From: Nitrosomonas sp. Nm51
Lineage (GTDB): Bacteria; Pseudomonadota; Gammaproteobacteria; Burkholderiales; Nitrosomonadaceae
Reading direction: 5' to 3'
DNA length: 64,000 bases
NCBI RefSeq assembly: GCF_900111165.1
Contig: NZ_FOGH01000005.1
Location: 1 to 64,000, forward strand
The notes under the pieces are model-generated. The model had not been told where the DNA came from, did not search any database, and was given only the letters and a program-made list of their open reading frames with translations. Shown one piece after another: positions 61,904 through 64,000 of the stretch. A program made the translations under genes and the position numbers. Numbering within the stretch: position 1 is the stretch's first letter; the number at the start of each line of letters is the position of its first letter.

Positions 61904-64000
61904 TTACTGAATTTTGATAATTGCAGGTTCCGGCAGTGCAATGTCAACCGATTCACCCGATTCGGCATCTTCTCCGGTTACGCTCTGCACGCTGATTTCC
62001 GCTTCCCCGGCATTCGGCGTGACTACTTTGAAGCGCAGCTGCGCGGCCATGCCACTCGGTTCGTTCCTGCCGAATTTAATCGTATGCGTACCGCTGTTAT
62101 CCTCAGCGTCGAGCAGTTCCAGCATCGCCGAATCGTAACTCACCTGTGCCTCACCGGCTACCGAGGCTCTGGCGCCCACCAGTCTGACTCTCACCGAAAA
62201 CTCCTTCTCAAACGTCATATTGCTTGGAGCCTGTATCGTCAGCGTTGGTTCACCTGACGCATTGAGCGCGGCCTGGCGCGCAAACGGGTTGGGAGAAGCC
62301 TGCGCCCGGTCATTTGCAAACGCCTGCGCGCCCCTGCCCAACACGGACGCCGCCCCGCCTCTGCCAGCGTGCCCGACAGGCGCCATCGCCAGTCCACCGG
62401 CCGACGTTTTGCGTATTCTGACCGGCAGTTTGCCGGCTTCGTTGGCGGTGCCGTAATGGAACTCGCTTTCATGATTGTTTTGTTGAGGGAGGTTACGAAT
62501 GATACGTGGCGTCAGCAACAAAACAATCTCGCGTTTTGTCCGATCAACCTTTTGTCCGGAAGTCAGGCGATCCAAACCCGGAATATTGATTAAACCGGCC
62601 AAACCTTTTACGGTTCTTGTATCATTATCCTCAAGTAGCCCAGCGAGCACTTGCGTTTCACCATCTTTTAGTATCATTACCGTTTCCGCATTAACTGTGT
62701 TAATCACAGGCGCTGAATTGTTGTTAGGCCCAGGCTTATCTCTTTCAATATTGCTTATTTCGAGTTGGACTTTCATTGACACTTCATTATTTGAGCTAAT
62801 CACCGGCTCGATATCCAGTTTCGTTCCGATATCAATATATGTCGGCGTCGATGTCACCACTGCGCCAACACCTGCAGTAACATTTGTCGTAAATATCGGC
62901 TCTCTTGTACCAATATGAAATTTGGCCGCTTCTCGGTTTTTAACGCGCACCCGTGGATTGGCAAGTATATCCCCCAGTGTTACGTTATGCAGAAAATCCA
63001 ATTTCACCTGATCGGTTATTGAAAAACTTTTTAAACTCGGAAAACCGGCGCCACTAATTGCATCGAATGTAGCGGACGCCGCCTCAGCGCCCGGCACCGT
63101 TTTGGTAAAGCTAAACTGCGCACTCTGTGGAAGGTTCGGCCCAAACAAGAAATTATTGGTGCGAGTCACTGTTAGTATCAACACTTCCAGCATCACTTCC
63201 GCTTCGGGCAAATCGTTCAGCGACACCAGTTTTTCGACCATGCGGACCGCCTCCAGCGTATCGCGCAGGATAAACAGATTGAGCTGTTCGTTGACGTAAA
63301 TATCCTTGGCCTTGACCAACCCCCGGACCATGGCCACCATCTGTTTGACATCGGTATACGCCACATGGAAACTGCGCACTGTCAACTCCTGGTATTCTTT
63401 CTGCTTGGCCGGCGTATTCGGATAAATCAACAGGGAATTGTCATTCAAGCGTGTGTACGCCAGCTGATTGGTCATTAACAGCAGCTTCAGAATATCCTCT
63501 ACCGTGTTGTCACGCACAAACACCGAAACCTTGGCTTCCTGCCGCACGTCCTTGTCGAAAACGAAATTGACGCCCACCGTGCGCGACATGATTTCAAACA
63601 CCGATTTGAGTTCAGTGTCTTTAAATTCCATCGACAGCGGCTTTTTGAACGCGGTCTCCAGCGTCAGGTCAGTGCTCTCGGCACGGGCGATATGCTTGTT
63701 CAGTTCCTTGATAAACTCGCGCGCCTGCGGTTGCATCGGGTTTTCCTGCAATACCGCCCTGACGACCTTTTCCGCGCCATCCACATCATTGAACGCCAGC
63801 AATTGCTGCGCGTATTCGACGGATGCAATATGTTCGCGGTCCTGACTGACGGCTTCCAGGCCTTCTTGCGCCCGCTCATTTCGCGGAAACAAGTCCAGTA
63901 TCCGCAAGAACTTTTCTTCGGCAAAATCCAGATCGCCCGACAGGCGCGTATTGACGGCATCCGTCAGCATTTGTCCGAGTACGGCGTCGCGCTGGCGAAC
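61904..64000 (-). CDS. Type II secretion-like secretin with C-terminal cohesin-like domain (5' end outside window)
   Basis: 698 residues visible; the frame is still open at the right edge. Order: TPR-like repeats (about 10-80), an STN/N0 domain (SMEFKDTELKSVFEIMSRTV), secretin_N domains (FHVAYTDVKQMVAMVRGL), the secretin pore (HNVTLGDILANPRVRVKN, ETQVLAGLLEDNDTRTVKG, TKREIVLLLTPRIIRNLP) and then, after a Gly/Ala-rich linker, a domain that fits cohesin (APSNMTFEKEFSVRVRLVG to AEISVQSVTGED). A cohesin-like tail on a secretin is found in a GspD-like subset of proteobacteria. The outer-membrane pore would serve the three pseudopilin-type proteins encoded after it. Confidence 0.9.
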   Translation of the reverse strand, partial: VRQRDAVLGQMLTDAVNTRLSGDLDFAEEKFLRILDLFPRNERAQEGLEAVSQDREHIASVEYAQQLLAFNDVDGAEKVVRAVLQENPMQPQAREFIKELNKHIARAESTDLTLETAFKKPLSMEFKDTELKSVFEIMSRTVGVNFVFDKDVRQEAKVSVFVRDNTVEDILKLLLMTNQLAYTRLNDNSLLIYPNTPAKQKEYQELTVRSFHVAYTDVKQMVAMVRGLVKAKDIYVNEQLNLFILRDTLEAVRMVEKLVSLNDLPEAEVMLEVLILTVTRTNNFLFGPNLPQSAQFSFTKTVPGAEAASATFDAISGAGFPSLKSFSITDQVKLDFLHNVTLGDILANPRVRVKNREAAKFHIGTREPIFTTNVTAGVGAVVTSTPTYIDIGTKLDIEPVISSNNEVSMKVQLEISNIERDKPGPNNNSAPVINTVNAETVMILKDGETQVLAGLLEDNDTRTVKGLAGLINIPGLDRLTSGQKVDRTKREIVLLLTPRIIRNLPQQNNHESEFHYGTANEAGKLPVRIRKTSAGGLAMAPVGHAGRGGAASVLGRGAQAFANDRAQASPNPFARQAALNASGEPTLTIQAPSNMTFEKEFSVRVRLVGARASVAGEAQVSYDSAMLELLDAEDNSGTHTIKFGRNEPSGMAAQLRFKVVTPNAGEAEISVQSVTGEDAESGESVDIALPEPAIIKIQ

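Noticed and set aside
1-64000. CRISPR arrays, rRNA and tRNA genes
   Set aside because: No regularly spaced repeats of 24-40 bp and no rRNA or tRNA signatures were seen while reading the window.

Overview
The window looks like chromosomal DNA of a betaproteobacterium, most likely a Nitrosomonas-type (Nitrosomonadales) respiratory organism. This is inferred from the betaproteobacterial cytochrome oxidase gene order (coxB, ctaD, small assembly peptide, ctaG, DUF2970 gene, coxC, SURF1, ctaB), the PmbA/DarP neighbours, PriA, fused CysG, the richness in c-type cytochromes and familiar protein styles. No ammonia oxidation gene is in the window, so the genus is not proven.

Layout. 1-650: an unidentified gene end and a broken IS5-family transposase. 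0.9-4.1 kb: a secreted VCBS/ASPIC-UnbV protein followed by a secreted protein that ends in a heme c motif. 4.2-9.0 kb: an accessory patch with two truncated transposases meeting head to head, a GC-rich baeRF-MFS gene pair, a hidden decayed aconitase fragment and a DruA-like fragment. 9.0-14.5 kb: a CaCA-type cation exchanger overlapping a very large SDR-SPW-VKOR fusion, then a sodium:solute symporter. 14.6-20.0 kb: an unusual caa3-type oxidase locus (subunit II with fused cytochrome c, subunit I without the usual proton-channel Glu and Lys, subunit III, a small membrane protein, a triheme cytochrome c). 20.1-27.5 kb: an orphan Anabaena-sensory-rhodopsin-transducer homologue, a four-gene operon (TPP enzyme, 54-codon ORF, enolase-superfamily enzyme, FAD/Fe-S dehydrogenase) and a PAS protein.

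27.5-31.1 kb: a region with a 28-residue repeat peptide ORF and a possible IS66 remnant, then a large eCIS-core (DUF4157) modular protein with a methyltransferase gene upstream of it. 31.1-41.3 kb: housekeeping and metabolic genes (metY, thioesterase, sulfotransferase, DUF455 ferritin-like protein, EAL-HDOD protein, TRAP permeases without a binding protein, pmbA, darP). 41.4-48.2 kb: the canonical aa3 oxidase and its assembly genes. 48.8-51.1 kb: peptidoglycan genes (LdtD-like, MepK-like). 51.6-58.6 kb: PilZ protein, PriA, a lipoprotein, a Rieske oxygenase, and a MITE-like element against a DMT transporter. 58.7-64.0 kb: cysG and a secretin/pseudopilin cluster running off the right edge.

The clearest leads beyond ordinary annotation are the divergent oxidase, the eCIS-core protein with an unassigned C-terminal half, the SDR-VKOR fusion, the ASRT homologue without a rhodopsin, the VCBS/heme-tail pair, and several small ORFs that are easily missed.
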